In this document: positions 21,740-34,410 of the stretch, piece by piece | Numbering within the stretch: the first letter of the stretch is position 1 | How the letters are laid out: every line of letters starts with the position of its first letter | From: Bubalus kerabau | Lineage: Eukaryota > Chordata > Mammalia > Artiodactyla > Bovidae | Direction of reading: 5' to 3' | Assembly: GCF_029407905.1 (NCBI RefSeq) | Contig: NC_073643.1 | Location: 37,482,501 to 37,546,500, forward strand | Length of the DNA: 64,000 nucleotides | Translations under genes and position numbers: made by a program | The notes under the pieces: generated by a model | Database searches by the model: none | Seen by the model: the letters and a program-made list of their open reading frames with translations, nothing else | Told to the model about the DNA's origin: nothing

Positions 21740-23790
21740 GAAAGTCTTTATAAAATCTGCCCATAAAGCATCCTGGCCTGGGACATGTTTTTTCCCTTAT
21801 AAATGCTAGGAAAAGGGAACAAGGAGATAATTCTTTAACATCATTTCATTTTAGTTAAAGCCATTGTTCTACTTAGGATTCCTATTGCTTCTTAAGGTAG
21901 TTCCATTAATTTATTGCCCTGGAAAATGATCTGTTCTTACTAGATTTTGAAATTAAACTGGTATAAAGCTGTACATGGTATTCTCTTATACATGAAAATA
22001 AATCTCTTTTATATATTTTTAATGCCATCTCTTTTGTGCTAAAGTTGATTTTTTTTTTTTTTTTTTGGAGTGTGTGTCATTTCTCCTCCCCACTCCATAC
22101 CCACCCATGGTCATAATTGCCAAAGGCTTTTCAGTTTTATTAATCCTATCATAAAACAGCTTTTTTTTTCCCTCTTGATTTTTTTCCTTTATTGCCTCCA
22201 GTTACCTATCTATATTTCCACCTTAATTTCATTATTCCTTCTTTCTACATTTTTAGAACAACTTTATGGAAATGTAATTCACATACCATGTAGTTTACCC
22301 GCTTTTCAAAAATTCTGTGTTTTTTAGTATATTCACAAGGTTGTGAGGGTGTCACCACAATCAAATTTTAGGGTGTTTTAATCTTCCCCATATGGAATCC
22401 TTGACTAAGTAACAGTTATGCCCCATTTCCTCCCAAATCCCAAAGCTTTAGGTAACTATAATACTAGTCTATTCTTCGTCTATAAATTTGCCTGCTCTTG
22501 GATATTTCATATCAATGAAATCATACACTATGCAGCATTTTGTGTCTAGTTTCTTTAACTTAGCACAGTGTTTTCAAGGTTCATCCAAGTTGCAGCATTT
22601 ATCAGTACTTAATTCCTTTTTATTGCTGAGTAATATCCCATTGTATGGATACACCACATTTATGAATTCATTCGTTAGTTGATGGACCTTTGGTTTATTT
22701 CCTCTTTGGGTTATTATGAATAATGTTGCTAGCAACATTCAATTAAAAGTTTTGTGTAGAAGTAGTTTTAATTTCTCTTGGCCACAGATCTAGGAATAGA
22801 GTCGCTGAGTTTTCAATGATAGCCACCCAAGTGAGTTTGAAGTGGTATCTCGTCTTGGTTTTGATTGACATTTCCCTAATGACTAATGATGTTGTACTTT
22901 TAATATGCTTATTGGCCACCTGTGTTTTGTCTTCGGAGAAATATCTAAGTACTTTTTCTTTTTTTAACTGGGTTATTTGTCTTTATTGTTAAGTTGGAGG
23001 GATTCTTTGTACAGTCTGTATGCAAGTCCCTTATCAGGTATATGATTCACAACTATTCTCTTCCATTTTGTGGACTGTCATTAAAAAAAAAATGTTGGAC
23101 TATAGTTGATTTATAATGTTGTGTTAGTTTCAGATATGCAGCAGAGTGAATCTGTTATACGTGTACATATATCCTCCATAGATTGTCATTTCACGTTATT
23201 GGTAATATTGTTCTTAGCACAAAACTTAGATTTTGATGTAGTATATAACACACCTATTTTTCCTTTTGTGACTTGTGCTTTTGTTGTCATTATCTAACGC
23301 AAATTTATTCCTGTGCTTTCTTCTAAGAGCAGTATAGTTTTAGGTCTTACACTTAGGCGTATGATTCATTTTGAGTTACTTTTCATGTACGGTATGAGGT
23401 AGGTTTCCAACTTGATTCATTTGTATGTGGATATTCAGTTGTCTCAACTCAAATTTTCTTTGGCTTCTTTTAAAAATTCATTTCATTTTTATTTTATAGC
23501 TTCATGAGTATAAAGCATAAGACATTAATTTTCTGTCTCTCTTGTTCTCTAATAAATGCATTTAAAGCTATAATTTCCTTCTGTTTAGGAATCTAGGTAC
23601 ATCCCACAGATTTTATTGTTATTATTGATAATTTTTCTTCCTTTTCTATTAATTTTTTTCTGTTTTTGTTCCATTTTACTCCACGAAGGTAGCCTGTATT
23701 ATTAATGTCACATGAAAAAAATCAATATAATTTTATCCAAAGTATATTTCTATTAAAAAATAACTATTAAGTTTTTTTCAACTCTATCCA
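21740..23790 (-). repeat. Mosaic of old L1 sequence
   Basis: Several antisense L1 segments are strung together. 21890-22250 resembles the middle of ORF2. 22250-23085 resembles the 3' UTR and ORF2 C-terminus ('ttatggaaatgtaattcacatacc', 'ctgagtaatatcccattgtatgg', 'ttgattgacatttccctaatgac'). 23085-23190 is an artiodactyl-type L1 3' end ('gtgttagtttcagatatgcagcagagtgaatc'). 23250-23690 continues ORF2 ('gtcttacacttaggcgtatgattcattttgag', 'ctataatttccttctg'). A T tract is present at 22049-22066. No open frame longer than about 85 codons survives. Confidence 0.75.
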
Positions 23791-23889
23791 TGTACTACTT
23801 ATTACATGCAAATGCTGTGTACTTGGTATGTGCTAATACATATTTGTGGGAAGACATATGTAGAGCAACCTAAATGTTAGAAGTGATTG

Positions 23890-24150
23890 CTTTCACAGTA
23901 ATAACACTTACTAAGTACTTTTCTCCGCCCCAGCCACTCATATAAGTGCCTTGCCCAGTATGTACTCAGTCTTTGTAACAATCCTATGAGGCAGGAACGC
24001 TTTATTCCCACTTTATAGGTGAGAAAGTGAAGGTGTAGCAAGGTGGTGTCTCTTACCCAATGATTCATACCAAGAGAGAGCCAGAGGCGGGTTTTCAACC
24101 CAGCTAGTCTGGCCCCAAATGCCACTCTGATAATTACTACATTCTATCGC
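23890..24150 (-). repeat. MIR SINE
   Basis: A full-span antisense MIR is present: 'gtaataacacttactaagtac', 'taacaatcctatgaggcaggaac', 'ttataggtgagaaagtgaagg', 'agagccagaggcgggttttcaaccc' and 'gtctggccccaaatgcc'. Confidence 0.8.
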
Positions 24151-25285
24151 CTCCTAAGTGGTCACTTTCCCACATTTAATTGGTCTGATTTATAATTATT
24201 TCTGTAATTGCTTTGAACACAGTCAGTGGAGGAAATTCTTGGCCCTTTTCTTTCCGTTGTTAGTTAAATATTGTCATAAAGGCATATCTACATTTCACTA
24301 CAACTCTGAACTGTGCTCTGGAGACACTGCATAGCTCACCCTTAAGTTTCAGAAGTTAGACATCCAGGAAGAAAGGCTAGTTCAGGACCTACTGGTTTTC
24401 ATTTTTGTGTGTGTGTGACAAAAAGAAACTCACAAGAAATGCAGTGAAGCATCTCTCCTGGCTTATGCTGGAGACCACACAAGCTCAGAGAGCCAGTTTT
24501 TGAGATCAAGTGTGTACTCTGATAAAAACCAAGTAGATTTTCATGGAATCTTTTCCTTGTGCTTCATTAGACATAGAGAAACCTGGTTTTTGGAGCTCTG
24601 ATTGAAAATAATTTGTTATTGTTAGGGACATTTCCAAACCAAATGAGGGCTATTTTTCTCCCCCTATTGAAGATTGGAAAGCTACATCCTTGAATACTTA
24701 TTGAATAAAAGTTCCCTTCTTTCTTTCATAAGGAGAATGGCTTTTGTATTTTTGTTCCCATCAGTGCAGTCTCTAAGCAGATTCCTTGCAAAAGAGCAAT
24801 TTAATTTGTACTGCACAATCATTTTCTTGTGGAAAACTAATAATACACCAATTCCATTTTTCAGCATTGGGTTGTAGCTAAAGGCTTTTAAAAGTTTTAT
24901 GTAGAATCTTCTTTCCTTTTTGTTTCTTCTTTTTTGATGATGATCAAGAGGGGAAATGATGTAAATGTTCACATGTTTTATGTACATGATTGATAAAGAA
25001 ATCATCCCCTTAAGTTTTTATTGTTTCTTGCAAACCAAAAATGTAATCTAATACTCCTCATTCACCTCTCAAGGCCTTTCCTGCTTCCTCAAAGTAGATG
25101 TGAGACAAGAATGAAGCAGATGAAACTGCTTTTTCTTCCAGGGTATCTGTTTCTGACCAGGTGACATCCAGGGTGCTGCTGTGTGCCTTTTGCTAAGCCT
25201 GGGGAGCTGTCCCAGTTTGTAGGTGTCCACAGAAGTAGAGGATGGAGGTTTTCATGTTGTGAGGACTCTTTACATAGAGATAAAG
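24151..25285. other. Single-copy DNA, nothing recognised
   Basis: No gene, RNA gene or repeat family is recognised. A short TG run is seen near 24406-24418. Confidence 0.4.
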
Positions 25286-25289
25286 TCAT

Positions 25290-25440
25290 AATAATAATCA
25301 TAGGTGACATTTAGTGAGCATCGTTTTTTTGTGTGGTGAACTGTGCCAGGCACTTGGTATATATTATCCAACAAGTAGATAGTTTTAGTACCTTTTACAT
25401 GTGGAGAAAAACAGATGCAGACCTAGCAAGTAAGTTACCC
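25290..25440 (-). repeat. MIR SINE
   Basis: An antisense MIR is readable at 'aataataatcataggtgacatttagtgagc', 'ctgtgccaggcacttggtatatattatcc' and 'gtggagaaaaacagatgcag'. Confidence 0.7.
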
Positions 25441-26565
25441 TCTGCCCCACAGCAGAAAGCTAGAGAGAATAGGGAGAACCCAATGAGTGTGACTCCAGAG
25501 TTGAGGGTTTTGACCATCATGAATGACTAGAAGGACAAGGAGCTTTAGCAGTGCTGTCCGTCCACATCCCGGTTTGTCAGGGAGCAGATAGCAAGAGGGA
25601 TGTGCACACAGAGACTGTTTACTGGATAGCAAATATCGAAGGAACACATTTTGTTTTCTCATCTGGTGCGAAATGCAACTGACACTGCCTTCAAGGGTGA
25701 ACTCTCTGTTACCCTGTGATTTGAATGTGTCTGCTGCCCTCTCACCTTTTCCTCCATCATCCTGCTTTACCATCACATGAAATCTGGTCTTCTGTCCATG
25801 TTGAATATAGGTTCTGCATTGTCCTTGTCCACCCTAAGCCCCAGGAATAGACATGTCCCTTGCTTCCTCCCTCCCTTTTCTTATATTCTTGTCACTTGTC
25901 CCCCTGAAATATTTCTCCTGCCCCCTTATCTCCTCCTGTCCCAACTGAGTCAGGAATTTTCAGAGGCTGCTTACATAGGGCTCCGTCACACCTGGGTGAG
26001 GGGAAGGCAGACAGTGGACTGTCTCCCTCCTTTGACAGTCTGTGGGCGTTCTCTGCCTTGCAAGTGGTTTCAGCAGTTTCTAAGGACTGACCATTTGACA
26101 ATAGAGGGGGAAAATGTACCTCTTCAGAGCCAGATGGCTTTCAATAAAGTTTTCTCGGTAAGGAGGGTGAGGGCCCCTAAGGAGGCGAGGGATGCCTCTT
26201 CGGAAGCAGAGGCGAGATAACACCACTAGTCTCTTACGTTTAAAGAGTGGATTTGAATGACACGGAGATAAGCCCTAAAGAAACAGCTTGATTCTGAGCC
26301 TGCTTCTGCTCTGAGTTCTTGAAGTGGCTGTTCCTTGAAAGTGGATTTCACAAATTAATATGCTAAGCTTCTCCATCCACCTCTAATTCTAGGGAAAACT
26401 ATTATTTCAAACATCAGAGTTATTATCTTTGAAGTTCCCTCCAGAGTTGGGGACAAGGCAGAAGGACAGAAATGAGTCCCACCTGAAGGTGCTTGGAAGC
26501 CGGCTGCCCCTTCCTCTTGGGAAGTTAGGGTTGCATCCTTAGCCAAGAGAATCACCACCTCCCCC
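25441..26565. other. Single-copy DNA upstream of the CpG island
   Basis: No repeat is recognised. A 147-codon + strand frame (25777-26220) is present. It opens in a C+T-rich stretch, has no domain that I recognise, and shows no supporting splice or initiation context, so I leave it uncalled. GC content rises towards 26570. Confidence 0.4.
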
Positions 26566-26877
26566 CCGTCTTTCATTCCCCCAGCCTTGTGCGTCTTGCA
26601 AATGGAGCAGCCTTATATCCCGCCTTTCCTTGGCCAGGGTCTCCCCCAGGACCTCACAGCAACGGGGACCTGACACGCCTGGCGGGAGAGAGAGGCCGTG
26701 CCTGCTTCGCTTGGCTCTTGGCTTCTGCTCTCTCCGCAGGTGCGGCCCTAATCCCCCTGGCCTAGATATCCGGCAGCCTCTAGGAACCCGGGCTCTGTGA
26801 TGTAATGCTCTTTTTTCACACTCCCGGCTTAAATACAGATGGAAATTGTTGTCATGTGTTAGAAATGTCGCCTGTAA

Positions 26878-26886
26878 TATAAAAGG
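26878..26886 (+). promoter_or_regulatory. TATA box
   Basis: TATAAAAGG is a perfect TATA-box match. It stands at the AT-rich to GC-rich transition of the island, 24-37 bases upstream of a pyrimidine-rich stretch suited to transcription initiation. A weaker TTAAATA lies at 26829-26835. Confidence 0.6.
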
Positions 26887-27350
26887 CGCAAGCTTGGGCA
26901 TCTTCGTTTCCTTCTCGCACCGTCAGCTGCTCCTGCCGCCAGCGCCTGCTTCCCTCGCAAAACCTCTCCATGGTCAGGTGGCCGAGGCGCCCCCAGCTCG
27001 CCTAGGAAGGGGTTCGGATCCCACCCCACCCCCTCAACCCCCGCCTCTCTTTACAGCCGCTGCAGAGCCGAGGACCAGCGTGGTGGGAGGCTCTTTCTGG
27101 CTCACAAAGGGAAGGATTAATCTTGGCGACTGGGCTGGGGTTTGCAGGCAAGTACAAGAGGTCCACGATCGCCCGCTCTTCGCCTCCGCCGCCCCCTGCC
27201 CACCTCTGGATTCGAACGCTCCACTGCGGGAGGAAGCCTGGGCACAGGCAGGCGTCGGCAGAGGCGCACCGTCGCCCGAGGTTTGCGCTTGGGTTGTGGG
27301 AACATCCATGGAGGTGAAGATGCCCTGTGTGGTGTGTGGACCAGGGAGGA

Positions 27351-27359
27351 GGGGCGGGG
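27351..27359 (+). promoter_or_regulatory. GC box (Sp1-type site)
   Basis: GGGGCGGGG is the consensus Sp/KLF GC box. A second cluster, GGGCGGGCGGG, lies at about 27439-27449. Both fall inside the CpG island, downstream of the TATA box. Confidence 0.5.
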
Positions 27360-27960
27360 AGAAACCAGGCCAGCTTGGGAGGGCCAGATGGCTGCGGCTG
27401 CGTTCTAATTCACCGGACAGGCCCGTTTGGCCCGGCAGGGCGGGCGGGAGGGGGTGGGGGGAGAAAAAAAAAATCTGGGGTCAGTGGGTAGGGAGAGGCC
27501 GGGCTCTGGAGCAGATGCCTGGCGAACAATGGGGCTTTTGAAGGGGATGCTGGAGGAAGTGTGGCGCGCGCTTTGTATCGCCTCCTCCGCATTGCAGGTT
27601 GGAATCGGGCAGCTAAATTTTAATGAAGTGCATTCCAAAGTGTGCTCGTCAGCCTGGGCTTTCGAGAGAGGGGCTCGGCTGAATGGGAACCGGCGGTGGG
27701 AGGGGGAAGGGGGCGCCGAAATGAGTTCCTGATGGATGGTAAAGGAGGAGATGAAAGCCTGCTCAGTGTGGAGGGCAGGGGAAGGGACGGGGGAAAAATC
27801 AATAGGTCCCCGTGCATATTAATAGGCTCCAGCAGGTGTTGGGAAATGTATGTTACTGCATTGTTCCGGCGCCCAGGCTGGGGTAGGCGGGAAAGAGGGT
27901 GAGCTACTTCGCCCGGGCACTGGTGGGCAAATGTCTTTGCACTTTGGAGGGCTTTGCAAG

Positions 27961-30900
27961 CTCCCGGGGAAATGAAAGGAGGAAAGAGCTGCCATCCCTT
28001 CCTCCCGTTTTACCCATTTTTAAAAGTAAGAGAGTACCTGCAGGTGCAGGCGGCTTTTTAAGTTTCCTGGAAATTAACATGTGTGTATCAGAGCACTGTC
28101 TTATCTAGGTAAGATATGGATGTCTGTGGGCAACCAGAAAATAGCAATCAGAATCTAGAGTCTCTGGCTTGCTGAGTGCTTGGGAGCTGAAAGGCTCTTC
28201 TCGCTGTCTGGTTCTTCTAAGTGAGTGGGCCAAGCAAGGAAGGCTGGGAGGGTTTTAGAGAGGCATGAAGGCTGGCCCTTCCCCTTCCCAAGTCGTGAGT
28301 CTGTCTGACCTGAGTGCCAGGCAACAGTGGAGTGTGCATGGAAGCTGTCATGTTGTGGTGTTGAAACACAGACTTTTCCCTGGAACACAAAGGGAATGGA
28401 TTTGTGCCTGAGCCAAATTATTTGAGGGTATGTGTAGCATATTTATAAGGATTAGGAGGTATGTAGTGTCCTTTTCTCTTTCCTAGAGTTTACCGAGCTC
28501 GTGCTTTGTCAGTTGAGAATCATTGAGGAGGCTACTTACTCATGAGCGTGTGCTGACCAAAAAAGCCTTGCTGGTTTTTGTTGTGGTCTGTTTGTTTGTT
28601 TTACTATTCAGCTTGAATAAGTCTTCAGTGCTTTCAAAACGTTCAGACATGTTTGTTGGGGGAGCCAATAAAACTGGAAGCTTTTGCATGAGGTCATCGT
28701 GACTTTTTCATATTAAAAATATTTGAGAGTGGGTATGTATACAACACAGATGAACCCATGTATATGAACTCGGTAACCTCAATAATAACATACTGTCTTT
28801 CTGGTTCTGGGAAAATACATTTCTTTAGTTGAGAAAAAGCTTGTCTTTTATCACCTGTAAGACTATTACCTTCTAAAATTGGTGTTTTTGATAACTTTGC
28901 AAGCCCTCAAGTATTGATTGGATATGCCTGAAGGTTCTTTTCTTGATTTAACTTGCACTGGAACTTGTCAACAAGATGCAGCTCATCAGTTGCCCATGAA
29001 TTTTAGTGCTGTTGAAAGCTTTAGCAGATTAATGGTATCAACAGGGTCTTGATTCCTCCATTTCTCAACTGAGCAAACAGAAGCTGTCTGCCCTGGCCTC
29101 CCAGTGTCTTTCCTTTTACGTTTTGGAGAAGGGGATGGGCCAGAGGGAAAAGCTCCCTGCTGAGGACACAGGTCTCTAATCCTGAAGCCCACCTCACCCC
29201 TCCTGGACCTCACCAAATGAAATACTGAATGTTACTGGTTTGCATCCCTATGTAGTTTTTTTCTTAGGCTATATTTCTGTGGCAGCATTATAAAAAAAAC
29301 AAGTTTGGGTTTTGATATTTGAATTTGTTGTGCATGTAATAAAGATATGTGGGATCAGTTTGTTGTTCTTTTCACTTACTATAGCTCCTGAATGGATCTG
29401 TATTTCCTTTAGACTTGAGTCTTACCTGCTGGTTTGTGCTGAGCAAAAACATGGAGAGTTGTGTTTATCATGACACCTCCCACAGGGGAGTCCAGAGCCT
29501 CACTACCTATTAAGTTAACTGTGGTCAGAGGAGCAGTTTGTGATGGAGCCTCTGGTGTGTTTCCTAGAGCTACCAATCATGGAACTTTGGTTCTCTGAAA
29601 ACTTGCAGGTAACAATTTCATTAACAGAAAGGACCACCTCAAACCAGTGTATTTTTTCCGACAGCAGGACTGTTTTTGTAGTCAACAGCTGTAGCTCTTT
29701 GACATGCATAAGTGTGAAAACAGAAACGGTGCCCATGCATTAAAGGCACCACAGAAGCCATGACAATAGCTGATGTTACTAAGACTCATGTAGCAGAGGC
29801 TTCTGATGAGGCACTCCTTCTCTCCCCCTTGTTTCCATTCTCTCATAGCATCTGGATGTGGGTAGAGGAGAGGAAAAAGAGGAGAGAGAGAGAGAGAGAA
29901 TGAGACTCCCATATTCACAGAGGAGCCAATCTCCATGATTACGTGATACCAGTGATAGAAAAATTAAATTGTAATTTCTGTTTGATCCTCTCTTGTGTCA
30001 CTTAAAGCAGGTGATGTAATACCAACAGAGATTGCTGATGTACTGATCCCAAGAAGTACATAGATCCATGATGCTGGCTGATTATAGAATTGCTGTAGGG
30101 AAAAGAATTTGGGAGATACCTATAACTAAAGGTAAAAGAATTTCTAAAAGGAAAAGTAAACACAGAGATGATAGTGTTAGAAAAAGGGAAATCACAGGAA
30201 TCCCTCAGCTCCATCAAATACACAGCAAGTATTTTTTTTCCCCTTGTAACTATATTTTCATGGAAAAATCCAGTTGGTTTGGTGATCACCATTTTCATAT
30301 CATGTTTGCTTCTTCTTTTGAAAATTGTTTTTATGTTGATAATCAGACCCCAAATATTTGACTGTAAGCACATCCCTTGCAGTCATACTGACACCCTCTG
30401 GCACCAGAAAAACTGTCAGAAAAAATTTGAGAAGTCTGGTGGGAAGAAAAGAGAGCAGTGCCAACCATTAATTCAGTAACTCTTCTGATGGCTGTGTCTG
30501 ACAGCCGGTCGGCTCTGGGTGACTTTTAGAGCATTATAAACACTAAGTGCAAAGATCTTGCTGGCTTGGGTCTTGATGACAATTTTTGGCCCCTGGGGAT
30601 CTCTGGCACAACTGATCAATTTAAGATGTTCACAGCCAGGAAAATTATGCCCAAACAGTACCTCTGAAAGAGTGTGGTATGCCGTTTTCACTGATAAACC
30701 TACTTGATATGTGGTGCCATGGTGATAAAAATGCCACACTGAACCCATTCACTTCCTCATAGTCTATTGAGTTGATGACTGAATGTGATCTAGATACCTG
30801 TTTTTGGTTTTTTTTTGATGCAGTTCTGGAGCTGCTGTTAATGATTTTTATTCTTTGTTCCAATGAGGTTGACATCTGTTAAAGTTTGAATCGACTATCA

Positions 30901-31850
30901 GACTTAACAGAATGGTAGAAATATTGCCTAGTATTTACTAAGATGTTTGAGAAGATTGTAAGCATGAGAGTAGAAGAGGTCTTAGAAATGAATTACTAGG
31001 CTGAAAGTTCTTGAATGAAAAGATTTTGAATGTGTTGACATTTACGTTTACCTAACCTGAAAGGACAGCAGAAAAGCATAGTGCACATAACTCTGCTTTG
31101 TGAGGCTCAGCATTTTTGTCCCTGGAGGGTTTTGCTATTCCTTTTTCTGTGTACGAGTTCTAAGCCCAACACTTAACCTATCACATGTGTTCAACAAGCA
31201 GTTGAATGAGTGGTTGCATCGAGAACGTAGACCAGTCACTGTGAAAATTTTGAGTTATTTCCTGGAGTGGAATTACTCAGCAAAACAGCAAAAAGCACAA
31301 TTTTATCAAATGTTGTTTTAAAAATAGAAAAAGGAAACAACACTTTTTATCAAATTTAAAAACATATATTCTTTCCCACAAACCAGTTTTTCCTGTTGTT
31401 CTATTGGAAATTTAAAAATCATTTAGGTTTCTACTAATTGGTTAATTGATCTTAAATGCTGAGCTATTCTCTTAATTAGAGAATCTCCTTTTTCCATGAC
31501 CTGTCCCACTATAGTTGACCTTGGGTCTGAATTATTGCACTGGGTATTCTTTGCTGCTATGAATATTAGATCAGTGGGAATCTACACATTTGACAATTAC
31601 CATATGAAGTAACTTGCCTATGAGACAATAAATGCCATAATTTTCAAGTTGTGGAGCAGTGCCAAAGAGAGTTGCTTTAAAAATACACAATGATTGTGAG
31701 AGAGACCTGAAAGGGAGCAAAAATGTCTAAAATGTTTTAACTCCTTATTTGGAGGCTTAATACTCTAGTTTATGGAGGCCTTTGATATTTCTTTTTGAAC
31801 TGTTTCATTCATTGCTTATATTTTTACCTGGAGGTGGTCTCATATTAGAA
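27961..31850. other. Long single-copy stretch downstream of the CpG island
   Basis: Almost 3.9 kb holds no recognisable transposon and no identifiable coding exon. Features are AATAAA hexamers near 28667 and 29340, a short (AG)n run at 29883-29899, and a T run near 30811-30819. Low repeat content beside a CpG island is typical of promoter-proximal introns. Short open frames on both strands (for example 30002-30373 -) lack recognisable domains. Confidence 0.45.
29883..29899. repeat. (AG)n microsatellite
   Basis: About eight uninterrupted AG units lie inside a purine-rich segment. Confidence 0.85.
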
Positions 31851-31854
31851 CCAA

Positions 31855-31975
31855 TTTACTTTATAAATATTTAAGAGCCTACTATGTGCCAGACACTTCC
31901 TGAGTATTAGCACAGTGACCAAATCAGACAGTTTCCCTGCCCTCCTTGAGCTTGTATTAGAATCTGTATTAATTT
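31855..31975 (-). repeat. L2 LINE 3' end
   Basis: The antisense L2 terminus is clear: 'ttataaatatttaagagcctactatgtgccagacacttcctgag', then 'ccctgccctccttgagcttg'. Confidence 0.7.
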
Positions 31976-32300
31976 AGTCCTAATAAGATCAGGGAATAGG
32001 GAATAAGGTTGAAATGATTAGTTAAAATGAAGTCTTTCAGCTGTGAGAAGCTTGTTCCTAAAAATGTCTGTGGTTGGTAAAACTGAGGTTTGCTTGATTC
32101 CTTGTACAATGAAACAATGCAGTATAAAATTATACAGGAGCCTTCTTTCTCTCCTCAGCTTCATTCCTCAAAAATAACTTATTTTAAAATATGTCTTTCA
32201 AATATAAAAAATATAGAAATTTGGTTTCCCTCCTTTTTTGCTTTACTATTTATATACACAACTTCTTTTCTTTTCTTTTTTTTTAATTTCAAAGTAAATG

Positions 32301-33137
32301 GTTCAGTTCAGTTCAGTTCAGTCGCTCAGTCCTATCCGACTCTTTGTGACCTCATGAATTGCAGCACGCCAGGGCTCCCTGCCCATCACCAACTCCTGGA
32401 GTTCACCCAGACTCACGTCCATCAAGTCAGTGATGCCATCCAGCCATCTCATCCTCTGTCGTCCCCTTCTCCTCCTGCCCCCAATCCCTCCCAGCATCAG
32501 AGTCTTTTCCAATGAGTCAACTCTTCACATGAGGTGGCCAAAGTACTGGAGTTTCAGCTTTAGCATCATTCTTGCCAAAGAAATCCCAGGGCTGATCTCC
32601 TTCAGAATGGACTGGTTGGATCTCCTTGCTGTCCAAGGGACTCTCAAGAGTCTTCTCCAACACCACAGTTCAAAAGCATCAATTCTTCGGCGCTCAGCTT
32701 TCTTCACAGTCCAACTCTCACATCCATACATGACCACTGGAAAAACCATAGCCTTGACTAGACGGACCTTAGTTGGCAAAGTCATGTCTCTGCTTTTGAA
32801 TATGCTATCTAGGTTGGTCATAACTTTCCTTCCAAGGAGTAACCGTCTTTTAATTTCATGACTGCAATCACCATCTGCAGTGATTTTGGAGCCCCAAAAA
32901 ATAAAGTCTGACACTGTTTCCACTGTATCCCCGTCTATTTCCCATGAAGTGATGGGACTGGATGCCATGATCTTCATTTTCTGAATGTTGAGTTTTAAGC
33001 CAACTTTTTCACTCTCCTCTTTCACCTTCATCAAGAGGCTTTTTAATTCCTCTTCACTTTCTGCCATAAGGGTGGTGTCATCTGCATATCTGAGGTTATT
33101 GATATTTCTCCCAGCAATCTTGATTCCAGCTTGTCTG
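32301..33137 (-). mobile_element. 5'-truncated BovB LINE
   Basis: The antisense BovB 3' end starts with four GTTCA repeats and continues to codons for the stretch just upstream of YADD, stopping after 'ccagcttgt'. It looks young, with few differences from the other intact copies. I find no clear target-site duplication. Its A-rich junction side faces a T-rich host stretch (32267-32285). Confidence 0.95.
32525..33137 (-). pseudogene. BovB reverse transcriptase C-terminal fragment fused to host flank
   Basis: The open frame contains RYADDTTLMAESEEELKSLL, VGLKLNIQKMKIMASSP, SDFIFWGSKITADGDC, VMYGCESWTVKKAERRR, FELWCWRRLLRVPW and LKLQYFGHLM, where it stops. The rest of the C-terminus is readable in another frame. 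The frame also extends about 36 codons upstream into host DNA (33138-33244), giving an accidental 239-codon chimera. The endonuclease and the first half of the reverse transcriptase are absent. Confidence 0.88.
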
Positions 33138-33509
33138 TTTAGTTCATAACAAGTTTTTTCCCCTAGCTGAAATTGATATCTTAATATGATAAAGTAAGTA
33201 TTCATACATAGTTCTTGATAATGACTATGTGGTATCCAAAGCATGACTTAAGGATTGGCATAATCTATTTAAATATTACCTGGGTAAAGAGATTTTAGAT
33301 TGTTTCTGTTTGTCTTTTTTTTTTTTCAGTATTGCTAATAGTGCTGTGATAACTGTCTTTGCATACTAGTAACTTGGCTTTTATTGTTGTTGTTAGGATT
33401 GGCCAACCTTCCACATCAGTACCTGTATGCTTACTTCATTCTTTCTAATAACTGGAACCCATATTTATCAGATGACTATTTGCTAGGGCTGGTTCATTTT
33501 CTTCTCACA
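33138..33509. other. Single-copy DNA
   Basis: No gene or repeat family is recognised beyond a T run near 33317-33328. Confidence 0.4.
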
Positions 33510-34328
33510 AAATCATTAAGATTTTCATTCAGCAAATATTTATTAAACAACCTTCATGTGCTAGAAACTGTTCTAGGTGCTTGGGATATTATTGACCAAA
33601 AGAGATAAAGATTCTTCTTGGGGTTTATGTTCTAGTCAGGGAAACAGACAATAAACAGTTAATGTACTCAAATAAGTAAATTATTTTGTATATTAGAAGG
33701 TGGTATGTGGTAGGGGAAGCAATGCAGAGTAACACTGTCAAGACTGTGGAAATGGGGCATGTTGTAATTTTAAACAGGGTTATCAGGGTAGACCTCTCTG
33801 GGAAAGTAGCATTTAAGCAGAAATTTGAAAGAGTGAACTGAGGGGCCATGTGTATATCTGGCTGAAGTACAGATGTCCTTTGGTGGAGGTGCAAAGGCCC
33901 TGAGACAGAAGTAGTACCTGCGTTGTGACAAGAGTGGCTGGAATAAAGAGAGCAGAGGCTAGAAATGTGGAAGGAGAGGTCAAATTGTAAGGGACAGCAG
34001 ACAGGTCATGCCAGGCATTGTGGATCCTTTTAATTACTTGACTCCGAGTGCAGCGGTAGTCATTGAAGGGTCTTAATTGGGATAATGACATGTCTCAATT
34101 AACATAGGAGAAGTCTCACTTTGGTTAATGCATTAAAGATTTATGGAGGGGGTGGAAGCAGGGAGCACAGCTAGGAATCTGTTATCGAAATCCTAGTGTA
34201 AGATGGTAGTGGTTAGACCAGAGTAGCAGTAGGAGTAAAGGTGGTATAAGTGGTTGGGTGATTTTGAAAGCATCCCCAAAGCAATTGCCTGATGGCTTAG
34301 ATGAGGGATGTGAGAATGACTACAAGAT

Positions 34329-34347
34329 TTTGTTTGTTTGTTTGTTT
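34329..34347. repeat. (GTTT)n microsatellite
   Basis: Almost five GTTT units lie within the L2 copy, just upstream of the Bov-tA insertion. Confidence 0.8.
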
Positions 34348-34410
34348 AAATGGAGCACCTTAAAAGATGGAGTTGCTCTTTACTGGATGGGGAGAGCTAG
34401 GGCTGTGTCA

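Larger units (their letters stand above)
26570..27960 (+). promoter_or_regulatory. CpG island, candidate promoter and first exon of an unidentified transcript
   Basis: This is the only CpG-dense stretch in the window. Counting by eye, about 26940-27720 carries 2-7 CpG per 60-base line, whereas most other lines carry none or one. The GC-rich centre contains CCGCCGCCCC, GGGGCGGGG and GGGCGGGCGGG. Such islands in mammals usually mark promoters. A TATA box at 26878-26886 sets a + strand direction and a likely start near 26902-26915 in a pyrimidine-rich CTTCGTTTCCTTCTC. Possible first splice donors are AGG/GTGAGC (GT at 27899-27900) and AG/GTAAGA (GT at 28109-28110). A 231-codon + frame (26846-27541) crosses the island, starts upstream of the predicted start site, is low-complexity and matches no family I know. 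I therefore treat it as compositional. The gene cannot be named from this sequence. Confidence 0.75.

Noticed and set aside
25777..26220. 147-codon + strand open frame
   Set aside because: It has no recognisable domain or splice context and overlaps - strand frames. It could be checked by conservation, but the sequence alone does not support a gene.
26846..27541. 231-codon + strand open frame in the CpG island
   Set aside because: It starts before the predicted transcription start, is rich in Pro, Ala, Gly and Arg as expected from GC-rich sequence in any frame, is paralleled by other long frames on both strands, and resembles no protein family I know.
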